From NCBI RefSeq assembly GCF_018623035.1, contig NZ_CP076023.1, forward strand, positions 868,001 to 932,000: 64,000 nucleotides of DNA, read 5' to 3'. The notes beneath the pieces were generated by a model. The model worked only from the letters and a program-made list of their open reading frames with translations, searched no databases and was not told the DNA's origin. Positions 26,955-35,245 of the stretch are shown in pieces. Source of the stretch: Cellulomonas dongxiuzhuiae. GTDB lineage: Bacteria > Actinomycetota > Actinomycetes > Actinomycetales > Cellulomonadaceae. How positions within the stretch are numbered: position 1 is the first letter of the stretch; every line of letters starts with the position of its first letter. The translations under genes were made by a program, and so were the position numbers.

Positions 26955-28523
26955 ATGCGCGACTTCACGCGCACGGCCGAGCCCGCCGGTGCGGCCCCGG
27001 AGCCGTCCGACGGACCCGAGCGGCGGTTCGTGGTGCAACGGCACCGGGCCCGCCGGTTGCACTACGACGTGCGGTTCGAGATCGACGGCGTCCTGGTCAG
27101 CTGGGCCGTGCCGAAGGGCCCGACGCTGGACCCCGCCGCGCGCCGCATGGCCGTGCACGTCGAGGACCACCCGCTGGAGTACGAGGCGTTCGAGGGCGTG
27201 ATCCCGCACGGGCAGTACGGCGGCGGTGACGTGATCGTGTGGGACCGCGGGACGTGGCGTCCGTACAAGACCGACGACCCGGCGGCCGAGGTCCGCGACG
27301 GGCAGCTGCACGCCGAGCTCTCCGGCGAGCGGCTGCGCGGGAAGTTCCTGCTCGTGCGCCGCGACGACGCACGCTCCGGCAAGGAGCAGTGGCTCATGTT
27401 CCACAAGCGCGACGAGCACGCCGTCGACGGCTGGGACGCCGAGGACCACCCGACGTCCGTGGTGTCCGGGCGCACCAACGACGAGGTCGCGGCAGCGCCC
27501 GACCGGCTGTGGCGCTCGGGCGTGCCGGCCGACCGCGCGGAGGTCGAGACGCACCCGGCCGTGCCGGACGTCGCGGGCCCGTCGGACGACGAGCTCGCCG
27601 CGCTCGACGACCTGGGCGCGTCGGGCACGTGGGAGGTCTTCGGGCGTCGGCTGCGCGTCACCAACCTCGACAAGGAGCTGTTCCCGGGTCGCGACGACGA
27701 GCCGCCAGTCACCAAGCGCGAGCTGCTGCGCTACGCGGCGCGCATCGCCCCCGTCGCGCTGCCGTACCTCGCGGGCCGCCCGCTCAACATGCACCGCTTC
27801 CCGCAGGGCGCCGCGACGCGCGGGTTCTGGCACAAGCAGCTCCCCGACCACGCGCCCGACTGGGTGCCCCGCTGGGACCGGCCCGACGCGGACCCCGGCG
27901 AGTCGACCACGTACCTCGTCGTCGACGAGCCCGCGGCACTCGTGTGGGCCGCGAACTTCGGTGCGCTCGAGTGGCACGCGTGGACGTCGCGGACCAGCGC
28001 ACCCGACCTGCCGACGTATGCCCTGATCGACCTCGACCCCGGCACCTCGACGGCGTGGGAGGACGTCCTGCTGCTCGCCCGGCTGCACCGCGACGCGTTC
28101 GCGCACGTCGGCGTGCAGGCGTTCCCCAAGCTCACGGGCCGCCGCGGCATCCAGGTGTGGGTGCCGGTCACCGTCGGGCCGTCGTTCGACGAGACGCGCG
28201 CGTGGGTCGAGCGGCTCTCGCGCACCGTCGGCAAGGTCGTGCCCGACCTGGTGAGCTGGCGCTGGGAGGTGCGCGAGCGCGGCGGCCAGGCGCGCCTGGA
28301 CTACACGCAGAACGCGATCAACAAGACGCTCGTCGCGCCGTACAGCCCGCGGGCCGCCGCGGGCGCGCCGGTCTCCGCGCCGATCACGTGGGACGAGCTC
28401 GACGAGCCGTGGCTGCGTCCCGACGCGTTCACGGTCCGCACCGTCCTGGAGCGCGTCGCCGAGCGCGGCGACCCGTTCCGCGGCGCGCTCACGGGCGACC
28501 AGGTGCTCCCGCCCCTGCGCTGA
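26955..28523 (+). CDS. LigD-like protein with phosphoesterase and polymerase domains, no ligase
   Basis: A 522-residue NHEJ-type protein from ATG 26955. Residues about 20-160 are the LigD 3'-phosphoesterase domain (VVQRHRARRLHYDVRFE, HVEDHPLEYEAFEGVIPHGQYG); residues about 225-510 are the LigD AEP polymerase domain (LDKELFPG, DLDPG metal motif, GRRGIQVWVP). The ATP-dependent ligase domain of full LigD is absent, so a partner ligase is needed. The start is uncertain: ATG 26955 lacks a ribosome site and cuts into the conserved TYRSMRDF element, whereas the frame is open further up to a CTG at 26880 with GGAGGAGGA just before it. No ku gene is in the window. Confidence 0.85.
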   Translation: MRDFTRTAEPAGAAPEPSDGPERRFVVQRHRARRLHYDVRFEIDGVLVSWAVPKGPTLDPAARRMAVHVEDHPLEYEAFEGVIPHGQYGGGDVIVWDRGTWRPYKTDDPAAEVRDGQLHAELSGERLRGKFLLVRRDDARSGKEQWLMFHKRDEHAVDGWDAEDHPTSVVSGRTNDEVAAAPDRLWRSGVPADRAEVETHPAVPDVAGPSDDELAALDDLGASGTWEVFGRRLRVTNLDKELFPGRDDEPPVTKRELLRYAARIAPVALPYLAGRPLNMHRFPQGAATRGFWHKQLPDHAPDWVPRWDRPDADPGESTTYLVVDEPAALVWAANFGALEWHAWTSRTSAPDLPTYALIDLDPGTSTAWEDVLLLARLHRDAFAHVGVQAFPKLTGRRGIQVWVPVTVGPSFDETRAWVERLSRTVGKVVPDLVSWRWEVRERGGQARLDYTQNAINKTLVAPYSPRAAAGAPVSAPITWDELDEPWLRPDAFTVRTVLERVAERGDPFRGALTGDQVLPPLR

Positions 28524-28553
28524 CCCCGGACCGGGCCCGGGACCAGGTCGGGG

Positions 28554-29648
28554 TCAGGACTCGCTGCGGTGGCGCCGCGACGCCTCCTCCCGCAGCAGGC
28601 GCCCCCGCTCGACGTCCTTCTCGAGCTTCTCGCGGCGCTTGTCGCTGGCGCTCGTGTCCCGCGGCGGGAGCTGGATGCTGCGCTCGGCCTCGATGCCGGC
28701 CTGCAGCTCACGCCCGCGCTCGAGCTCGGCGTCGAGCTCGGCACCGAACAGCAGGGCCAGGTTCGTCAGCCAGAGCCACAGCAGCAGCACGATGACGCCG
28801 GCGAGCGAGCCGTACGTCTCGTCGTAGCTGGCGAAGTTGGCGGCGTAGAGCCCGAGCCCGGCCGTCGCCAGCGCCCACACGACGAGCGCGAGCAGCGCGC
28901 CGACGCTCACCCACCGGAACTTCGGCTGCCGCACGTTCGGCGTCCCGTGGTACAGCAGCGCGATGGCCGCGATGACGAGCACCACCACGACCGGCCACTT
29001 CACGACCTGCCACACCGTCAGGACGGTCGAGCTGAGCCCGACGGCCTCGCCGACGGCCTCGGCGACCGGCCCGGACAGCACCAGCAGCGCCACGACCAGC
29101 ACGGCGATGACGACGAGCACGGCCGTCAGCAGCAGCAGCAGCGGACGCAGCTTCCAGATCGGGCGGCCCTCGTCGACCTCGTAGATGCGGTTCATGCCGC
29201 GGCTGAACGCGGCGACGTACCCGGACGCGGACCACAGCGCGACGACGAGCCCGACGACGAGCGCCAGGCCCCCCGCGGGCGCGTCGCTGAGGTTCTCGAG
29301 CACGGGCCGGAAGCTCTCGACCTGCTCGCCCGCGCCGGCACTCTCGCCCAGCTCGACGATGCCGTCGATCACCTCGTCCGGCCGGTCGACGAGCGAGAGC
29401 AGCGAGACGATCGCCAGCAGCGCGGGCGCGAGCGCCAGCACCGCGTAGTAGGTCAGCGCGGCCGCGAGGTCGGTGCACTGGTCACCGAGGAACTCGCGCA
29501 CCGTCGTGCGCAGCACGTACACCCAGGACCGGCGGTGCAGGTCGGTGGGGGAGTCCGGCTTGCGCGGGTCGTCGGGGGCGGGGGCGTCGCTCTTGTGCGC
29601 GGCGGCGCCGGGGGCGTCGTCGGCGGGAGCGGGGGTCGTGGCGCTCAT
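28554..29648 (-). CDS. YihY/BrkB family inner-membrane protein
   Basis: A 364-residue protein with a disordered N-terminus, then six hydrophobic segments typical of the YihY/UPF0761 family, starting after FLGDQCTDLAAALTYYAVLALAPALLAIVSLL. The C-terminal 60 residues are charged and helical, probably cytosolic. Once annotated as ribonuclease BN, the family has no established biochemical role. It is convergent with the LigD-like gene and divergent from the GH39 gene. Confidence 0.87.
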   Translation of the reverse strand: MSATTPAPADDAPGAAAHKSDAPAPDDPRKPDSPTDLHRRSWVYVLRTTVREFLGDQCTDLAAALTYYAVLALAPALLAIVSLLSLVDRPDEVIDGIVELGESAGAGEQVESFRPVLENLSDAPAGGLALVVGLVVALWSASGYVAAFSRGMNRIYEVDEGRPIWKLRPLLLLLTAVLVVIAVLVVALLVLSGPVAEAVGEAVGLSSTVLTVWQVVKWPVVVVLVIAAIALLYHGTPNVRQPKFRWVSVGALLALVVWALATAGLGLYAANFASYDETYGSLAGVIVLLLWLWLTNLALLFGAELDAELERGRELQAGIEAERSIQLPPRDTSASDKRREKLEKDVERGRLLREEASRRHRSES

Positions 29649-29750
29649 GAGCCCTCCGGGTCGGGATCGATCGTCTGCTCGCTGCCAGCATGCGGCGAAT
29701 CGCCCTCACCCGCACGGCGCGGGGGCGGGCAGGGCACCAGCGCGGCTCGC

Positions 29751-29779
29751 TTGACCCGCTGCTTTAACGTTCATATGGT
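29751..29779 (+). promoter_or_regulatory. Promoter and LacI-type operator candidate of the GH39 gene
   Basis: TTGACC (29751-29756) and TATGGT (29774-29779) are spaced by exactly 17 bp, one of the best sigma-70-like promoters in the window. The spacer carries TTTAACGTTCAT (29763-29774) centred on AACGTT, the CG-centred dyad type bound by LacI/GalR sugar repressors. Repression by such a regulator would fit a glycosidase gene; no lacI gene lies nearby. Confidence 0.6.
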
Positions 29780-29845
29780 GCGTTGGCCGACGGTGCCGCG
29801 ACACCGTCCGGCTCGACACTGCCCGGCTCTCGACGAGGAGACGTC

Positions 29846-29866
29846 ATGCCCAGAGGTGCGCTGTGA
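29846..29866 (+). CDS. Possible six-residue leader peptide of the GH39 gene
   Basis: ATG at 29846 has an ideal ribosome site (GAGGAG, five bases upstream) but encodes only MPRGAL before TGA at 29864-29866. That stop overlaps the GTG start of the GH39 gene (GTGA). This looks like a translationally coupled leader peptide; the alternative is a sequencing or assembly frameshift that truncates the true N-terminus. Confidence 0.4.
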   Translation: MPRGAL

Positions 29867-31515
29867 CACATGCGGGTACGTCCGCGCCCACGGTGGACGG
29901 CGCACCCGCGACGGGGCGTCCGCTGCACCACGTGTGGAACCAGTGCGTCGGCGCGGGGCGCGCCAACGAGGCGCTGCGGGCCGACTGGCAGGCGCACTTC
30001 CGGGAGGCCGTCGACGTCCTGGGCGCCCGCTACGTGCGCTTCCACGGGCTGTTCCACGACGACATGTTCGTGTACCGCGGCAACGACGGCGGGGGCGGCG
30101 GCTTCGGCCCGCCCACGCCGCTGGCCGAGCCGGTCCACACGTTCAGCTACGTCGACAAGGTGTTCGACTTCATCCTGTCGACCGGTGCGCGGCCCTTCGT
30201 CGAGCTCGGCTTCATGCCGCGCGACCTGGCCACGCAGACCGAGACGCTGTTCTGGTGGAAGGCGCACTGCAGCCCGCCCAACGACATGGGCCGTTGGGCC
30301 GACCTCGTCGCGGCGAGCGTGCGGCACTGGATCGAGCGGTACGGCATCGACGAGGTGCTGCAGTGGCGGTTCGAGGTGTGGAACGAGCCGAACCTCGTCC
30401 CGCTGTTCTGGACCGGCACGCGCACGCAGTACTTCGAGCTCTACGAGGCGAGCGTCCGCGCGATCAAGGCCATCGACGAGCGCCTGCTCGTCGGCGGGCC
30501 GTCCACCAGCGTGTTCGTCCCCGACGACCGCTACGCGGGCGAGTACGAGGACAGCAGCAAGTCGATCGCCACCGGCCAGGCCGAGGACCCCGACGCGCTC
30601 GACTGGCGTCCCGTGTGGGTCGAGGAGTTCATCGCCTGGTGCCACGAGCGCGACCTGCCCGTCGACTTCTTCACCGCGCACCTGTACCCGACGGACTACG
30701 CGGCCACGCCCAGCGGCGGCGCCAAGGAGATCAGCCGGTACGTCGACGCGACCTACGACGACCTGACGCTGCTGCAGCGCATCGTCGCGGACAGCCCCTA
30801 CGCGGGCGCCGAGATCCACATCACCGAGTGGTCGACGTCGCCGTCGAGCCGCGACCGCAGCCACGACACGCTGTTCGCCGCCACGTACATCACGCGCGCC
30901 TACCTGCGGTGCGCGTCGCTCGCGGACTCCATCTCGTACTGGACGTTCACCGACGTCTTCGAGGAGGGTGGTGCGGGCCTCGGGCCGTTCCACGGCGGCT
31001 TCGGGCTCGTCAACGAGCAGGGCCTGCACAAGCCGACGTTCCACGCGTTCTCGATGCTCGCGCAGCTCGGCGACGAGGTCCTGGCCGAGCTGCCGCACGG
31101 CGTCGTGACGCGTGACAGCGCGACCGGCCGCGTCGCCGGCGTCCTGTTCAACTACCCCGACGAGATGGGCGGGCGGTCCGTCCGCGCGCAGAACACGTAC
31201 GCGGCCGCACGCGGCCTGGCCGACGTGGGCACGCCCCGCCGGGTCACGCACACCGTCGCCGGGCTGCCCGCCGGGGCCACGTTCGACCTCGTCCAGCTCG
31301 ACTGGGAGCACGGCAACGTGGCCGAGGCGTGGCACGCGATGGGGGAGCCGATCAACCTCACGCTCCCGCAGACGGCCGCGCTGCGCGACGCGGCCGACGA
31401 CCTGCTGCGTCGCACGCTCACCGCGTCGGACGACGGCGTCCTGGAGATCGACCTCGACCTGCCGCCGTGGGCGGTCGTGGGGATCGTCCAGACGGACCCG
31501 CGTCCGGCGGCCTGA
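29863..31515 (+). CDS. Glycoside hydrolase family 39 (beta-xylosidase-like)
   Basis: A 550-residue cytosolic enzyme with the GH39 beta-xylosidase signature. Acid/base Glu175 lies in EVWNEPNL and the probable nucleophile Glu322 in HITEWSTSPS. The fold is a (beta/alpha)8 barrel followed by a beta-sandwich (about 430-550, DLDLPPWAVVGI). The N-terminal LHHVWNQCVGAGRANEALR is the usual start of the barrel. It should release xylose or related sugars from imported oligosaccharides. GTG 29863 overlaps a six-codon leader and lies 84 bases after a strong promoter with a LacI-type dyad. Confidence 0.88.
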   Translation: MTHAGTSAPTVDGAPATGRPLHHVWNQCVGAGRANEALRADWQAHFREAVDVLGARYVRFHGLFHDDMFVYRGNDGGGGGFGPPTPLAEPVHTFSYVDKVFDFILSTGARPFVELGFMPRDLATQTETLFWWKAHCSPPNDMGRWADLVAASVRHWIERYGIDEVLQWRFEVWNEPNLVPLFWTGTRTQYFELYEASVRAIKAIDERLLVGGPSTSVFVPDDRYAGEYEDSSKSIATGQAEDPDALDWRPVWVEEFIAWCHERDLPVDFFTAHLYPTDYAATPSGGAKEISRYVDATYDDLTLLQRIVADSPYAGAEIHITEWSTSPSSRDRSHDTLFAATYITRAYLRCASLADSISYWTFTDVFEEGGAGLGPFHGGFGLVNEQGLHKPTFHAFSMLAQLGDEVLAELPHGVVTRDSATGRVAGVLFNYPDEMGGRSVRAQNTYAAARGLADVGTPRRVTHTVAGLPAGATFDLVQLDWEHGNVAEAWHAMGEPINLTLPQTAALRDAADDLLRRTLTASDDGVLEIDLDLPPWAVVGIVQTDPRPAA

Positions 31516-31518
31516 ACC

Positions 31519-31563
31519 GCGGCCGCGCCCGTCCTCCTCGTCGTCCTCGACGGGCGCGGCCGC
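31519..31563. terminator. Bidirectional hairpin terminator
   Basis: Perfect 15-bp arms GCGGCCGCGCCCGTC and GACGGGCGCGGCCGC with a 15-base loop, between the converging GH39 and response regulator genes. It can serve both strands. Confidence 0.65.
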
Positions 31564-31617
31564 TGCACCACCCGCCGGGCGCCGGCACCCCGGGCACCGA
31601 CCCGCCGGCGCCGGCGC

Positions 31618-32316
31618 TCAGACGTCCCCGGCCTCGTGCACGCAGATCGCGATGTGGGTGCGGTTCTCGGCCGGCATCTTCTCCAGGATGCGGCTGATGT
31701 GCGTCTTGACGGTCGCGACCGTGATGAACAGCTCCGACGCGATCTCGGCGTTCGACAGCCCGCGGCCGATGGCACGTGCGACGTCCCGCTCGCGGTCCGT
31801 GAGCTGGTCGAGGCACTGGCGCGCGGCGGTGCGCCGCTCGTCGCGCGGGCGCTGCGTCACCGAGGCGATGAGGCGGTCGGTGACGGACGGCGACAGGGTC
31901 GTGCGCCCCGCGCCCGCGTCGAGCACGTGCCGGACGATCTCGGCCGGCGGGGTGTCCTTGAGCAGGAAGCCCGCGGCGCCCAGGCGCAGCGCGCCCAGCA
32001 CCATCTCGTCGGTGTCGAAGGTCGTGAGGATGACGACGCGCGCGTCGGGCTGCGTCGCGAGCAGCTGCTCGGTCGCCGCGAGCCCGTCCAGGCGCGGCAT
32101 GCGGATGTCCATCAGCACGACGTCGGGGGACGTCCGCCGCACGACGTCGAGCGCGTCCACCCCGTCGGCGGCCTCCCCGACGACCTCGATGGCCGGCTCG
32201 GCCCCGAGGATGAGCCGCAGGCCGACGCGCACGAGCGTCTCGTCGTCGACCAGCACCACCCGCACCGTCGGCCGCACGGGCTGTCCCACCGTGTGCTCCG
32301 GCGTCGTCGTCGTCAC
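31618..32316 (-). CDS. NarL/FixJ-family response regulator
   Basis: A 232-residue two-component regulator. The receiver domain (about 18-135) has acidic pocket VDDE, phospho-acceptor Asp70 (VVLMDIRMP) and a conserved Lys (LLKDTPP); the C-terminal LuxR HTH is LTDRERDVARAIGRGLSNAE. GTG 32316 overlaps the stop of the kinase gene by four bases (GTGA), so the pair is coupled. Targets unknown. Confidence 0.9.
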   Translation of the reverse strand: MTTTTPEHTVGQPVRPTVRVVLVDDETLVRVGLRLILGAEPAIEVVGEAADGVDALDVVRRTSPDVVLMDIRMPRLDGLAATEQLLATQPDARVVILTTFDTDEMVLGALRLGAAGFLLKDTPPAEIVRHVLDAGAGRTTLSPSVTDRLIASVTQRPRDERRTAARQCLDQLTDRERDVARAIGRGLSNAEIASELFITVATVKTHISRILEKMPAENRTHIAICVHEAGDV

Positions 32317-33566
32317 GTCTGTCCCTCCGTCGCGGCCGCCCAGGGCAGCCAGGCCTGCACCATGAAGGTCCCGTCGGCCCGGCGGCGCGCGTCGAGCTCG
32401 CCACCCGTCAGCCGCACCCGCTCCGACAGCCCCGTGAGCCCCCACCCGGACGTCGGCAGCCGCGTGGCCGGCTCGTGCTCCGGCACGGGGTTGGTGACCT
32501 CGAGGGCGATGCGCTCGCCCGGGGCGCCGTGCAGCCGCACGTGCACGGGTGCGCCCGGCGCGTGCTTGCGGGCGTTGGTCAGCGTCTCCTGCACCACGCG
32601 GTACAGGTGCCGGCTCGTCGAGACCGGCAGGCGCGCGAGGTCGTCCTCGCCGACGCGGTCGAGGACGAAGGTGACGGGCGAGCCCGCCGCGCGCGTCCCC
32701 TCGACGAGCTCGCCCACCTGCGCGAACGTCGGCTGGGGGCGCGAGCTCTCCTCCGCGGCGCTCGGGTCGCGCAGCAGGCCCAGGACCTCGCGCAGCTCGC
32801 CGAGCGCCTCGTGGGCGTTCTCCCGTACGACGGCGGCGGTCTCGCGGACCTGCTCGGGGTCGAGGCCGGCGCGGTACTCCAGGGCGCCCGAGTGCAGTGC
32901 GACGAGCGACAGACGGTGGGCCAGCACGTCGTGCATCTCGCGGGCGATGCGGTTGCGCTCGGCGGCGCGGGCGCTGTCGCCACGGGCGTCGGACTCGCGG
33001 CGCGCGATGGCGGCCTGCTCGCGCAACGACGCGACGAGCGCGCGCCGGCCACCGATGAACATGCCGGTGACCACGACGAGCGCGCTGAACACCAGCTGCG
33101 CGGCGATCGCCCACAGGTTCTGGGCGGGCAGGGCCTCGGTCGGCACCACCCACTGGCTGAACGCCCGCTCGCTGACGAGCGCCGCCCCGCACCACAGCGC
33201 GTAGACGGCGCCGATCTCCAGCCACTGGCGCCGCGTCGCGAGCGACAGCACCGCGAGTATCACGAGACCCACGGAGAACAGCGAGAACGACCCGAGCACC
33301 ACGAGGACGCCCGTGATCACCAGCGGGGCGCGACGGCGCAGCACGTACAGCGGCGCGCACACCAGCACGCACAGGAGGTCGACCACGAACCAGGTGGCCG
33401 CGGTCGGCGGGACGTCGAGCTCGGCCATCCCCGACAGGCCGACGCCGTAGATGGCGAGCCCCGACGAGCCGCCGACGACCAGAGCGAGCAGCAGCCGCCA
33501 GGCGTGCGCCCACGTGCGCCGCGCCCGGCTGGGCGAGGGCGGCGCGGTGGGGTCCGTCGAGGTCAC
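32313..33566 (-). CDS. Sensor histidine kinase, HisKA_3 type
   Basis: A 417-residue membrane kinase. Five or six hydrophobic segments cover residues 25-172, followed by a coiled linker, the HisKA_3 dimerisation domain with phospho-His212 (REMHDVLAHRLS), and a HATPase with GWGLTGLSERV as the G2-like box. It phosphorylates the overlapping NarL-type regulator. GTG 33566 has a TAGCAT -10 box six bases upstream. There is no extracellular domain of note, so the signal is probably membrane-borne. Confidence 0.9.
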   Translation of the reverse strand: MTSTDPTAPPSPSRARRTWAHAWRLLLALVVGGSSGLAIYGVGLSGMAELDVPPTAATWFVVDLLCVLVCAPLYVLRRRAPLVITGVLVVLGSFSLFSVGLVILAVLSLATRRQWLEIGAVYALWCGAALVSERAFSQWVVPTEALPAQNLWAIAAQLVFSALVVVTGMFIGGRRALVASLREQAAIARRESDARGDSARAAERNRIAREMHDVLAHRLSLVALHSGALEYRAGLDPEQVRETAAVVRENAHEALGELREVLGLLRDPSAAEESSRPQPTFAQVGELVEGTRAAGSPVTFVLDRVGEDDLARLPVSTSRHLYRVVQETLTNARKHAPGAPVHVRLHGAPGERIALEVTNPVPEHEPATRLPTSGWGLTGLSERVRLTGGELDARRRADGTFMVQAWLPWAAATEGQT

Positions 33567-33652
33567 GTCGTGATGCTAGGTCGCGACGCGCGGGCGCCGG
33601 ATCGGTCGCGCGGACGACTCGCCGGACCGTGCCGAGGGTCACCCCGTGCTGG

Positions 33653-34042
33653 TCAGCGGCCCCAGCCGGGGTCGAACGTGAACGCGTCGCCCGCGAACGG
33701 CGCGAGCGCGGGCGGCGCCGGGAACGGCAGCGTCCACGTCGGGGCCGCCTCCTCGCTGACCGCGTTCAGGTCGTCCTGCTTCACGACGACCCGCGTCGGG
33801 CTCACCTCGACGAGCCGGACACGGACGACCGTGCCGTCGTCGTGCGTGAGCTGCCACAGCTCCGCCAGCCAGTGCAGCCCGTGGGCCTCGAGCGCGTCCT
33901 CGGCGTCGGTCCAGTCGAGCGGCCCCGTGAGGTCGCGTCCCAGCCGGTCGACGGCGACGAACCCCTCACCCGACGGGCGCACCCACCCCAGCAGCTCGCG
34001 GTCACCGCTGCGGCGGTGCTCGACCCAGGTCTCGTGCGGCAT
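33653..34042 (-). CDS. Hypothetical small protein
   Basis: A 129-residue protein (PHETWVEHRRSGDRELLGWV...) without membrane segments. I do not recognise the family; the pattern WVxPxGEGFVAVDRLGRxL and a Trp/Leu-rich centre suggest a compact beta-rich fold. ATG 34042 has TACGAT six bases upstream (leaderless), which supports it as a real gene. It is transcribed towards the kinase gene and divergent from the CPBP protease gene. Confidence 0.65.
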   Translation of the reverse strand: MPHETWVEHRRSGDRELLGWVRPSGEGFVAVDRLGRDLTGPLDWTDAEDALEAHGLHWLAELWQLTHDDGTVVRVRLVEVSPTRVVVKQDDLNAVSEEAAPTWTLPFPAPPALAPFAGDAFTFDPGWGR

Positions 34043-34142
34043 CCGGCGATCGTAGGCGCGCGGCGGGGGCCGTGGGGAGGAGATGTCCGGGCGCTCGGCC
34101 GCGACCGATGTGCCCGGGCGTCGGCCGGGTCAGGATGGTGCG

Positions 34143-35189
34143 GTGAGCAGCGCGCACGTCGTCGTCGACCCGTACGAGGTGCCGGGCACCTACGCCTACC
34201 ACCGGCTGGCGCGTACCCGGCCGGGGTGGCGCTGGTGGCGGCCGCTGCTGGTCGGGGTCGTGGCGTGCGCGCTCTACGTCGTCCTGCTCGCCGTGGGCGG
34301 CGTCCTCGTCGCGGTCGCGGCGCTGGCGTCGGGGCCGGGCGGGCTCGACGCACTGGCGGGGCTCGACGTGCTCGACCTGGGCGACCCCCTCGCCTTCGCG
34401 GTCGGCATGCTGACGATCATCGCGATGCTGCCCGCGGTCGTCGTGGCGACGTGGCTGCTGGGCGCGCGGCCCACCGGCCTGCTCGCCTCCGTCACCGGGC
34501 GCGTCCGCTGGGGCTGGGCCCTGCGCTGCCTCGTGCTGGCCGCGGTGCTCGCGCTCGTCGTGCAGGGGGTCGACCTCGCGCTCGCGGCGGCGCAGGGCTC
34601 CCCGTGGCAGCCGCGCGTCCACGACACGACGTGGGTGCTCCTCGGGCTCGTCCTGCTGCTCGTGCCCGCGCAGTGCGTCGCCGAGGAGGTCGTCTTCCGC
34701 GGGTACCTCGTCCAGACGCTGGGTGCCTGGGTGCGGCACCCCGCCGTCGCGATCGTGCTCCCCGTGCCGCTGTTCGTGGCCGGGCACACCTACGTCGGCC
34801 TCGCGATGGTCGACACGGCCGTCTGGGCGCTCGCGATGGGCTGGCTCGTGTGGCGGACGGGTGGTCTCGAGGCGGCGGCCGCGGCGCACGTGGTGAACAA
34901 CCTCGTGGTGTTCGCCCTGGGCGCGGTCGACCTCGCCGACCTCGACCTGGTCGACATCGGACCGGACGCGCTCGCGGTGTCCACGGCGTCGACGCTGGCC
35001 TACGTCGGAGTGGTCGAGGTGCTGGTCAGACGCGGGGCCGTGGCATCCGCGCGGGTGGTCACGGCGCCCGCGCCGCCCTCGGCAGCGGCCCCGCACGGGG
35101 CGCCGGGCGGGCCCGCGTGCCACGTCCCGGACGCCGTCGGGCGCGGCGTTCGTCCCGATGTCGCACGGTCCGCGTCACCGCCGCCGTGA
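34143..35189 (+). CDS. CPBP-family intramembrane metalloprotease
   Basis: A 348-residue membrane protein with about eight hydrophobic segments and the three CPBP (Abi/Rce1-like) motifs: EEVVFRG (Glu181/Glu182, Arg186), the GHTYVG histidine and HVVNN. Members cleave prenylated proteins, sigma-factor regulators or small peptides; here the peptide gene 1.5 kb downstream is an intriguing possible substrate, but that is inference. GTG 34143 is chosen over ATG 34083 because of CAGGAT six bases upstream; the ATG has its purine run directly against it. The C-terminal 50 residues are disordered. Confidence 0.85.
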   Translation: MSSAHVVVDPYEVPGTYAYHRLARTRPGWRWWRPLLVGVVACALYVVLLAVGGVLVAVAALASGPGGLDALAGLDVLDLGDPLAFAVGMLTIIAMLPAVVVATWLLGARPTGLLASVTGRVRWGWALRCLVLAAVLALVVQGVDLALAAAQGSPWQPRVHDTTWVLLGLVLLLVPAQCVAEEVVFRGYLVQTLGAWVRHPAVAIVLPVPLFVAGHTYVGLAMVDTAVWALAMGWLVWRTGGLEAAAAAHVVNNLVVFALGAVDLADLDLVDIGPDALAVSTASTLAYVGVVEVLVRRGAVASARVVTAPAPPSAAAPHGAPGGPACHVPDAVGRGVRPDVARSASPPP

Positions 35190-35245
35190 CAGGAGTACAG
35201 GTGACCCCTCTTCCGTGCGGGGGGGTCGGTCCCTATCGTGAGTCC

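Noticed and set aside
34083..34142. ATG 34083 as start of the CPBP protease
   Set aside because: Its purine-rich stretch abuts the ATG with no spacing, and GTG 34143 has a leaderless -10 box six bases upstream; the extra 20 residues are not membrane or family sequence.
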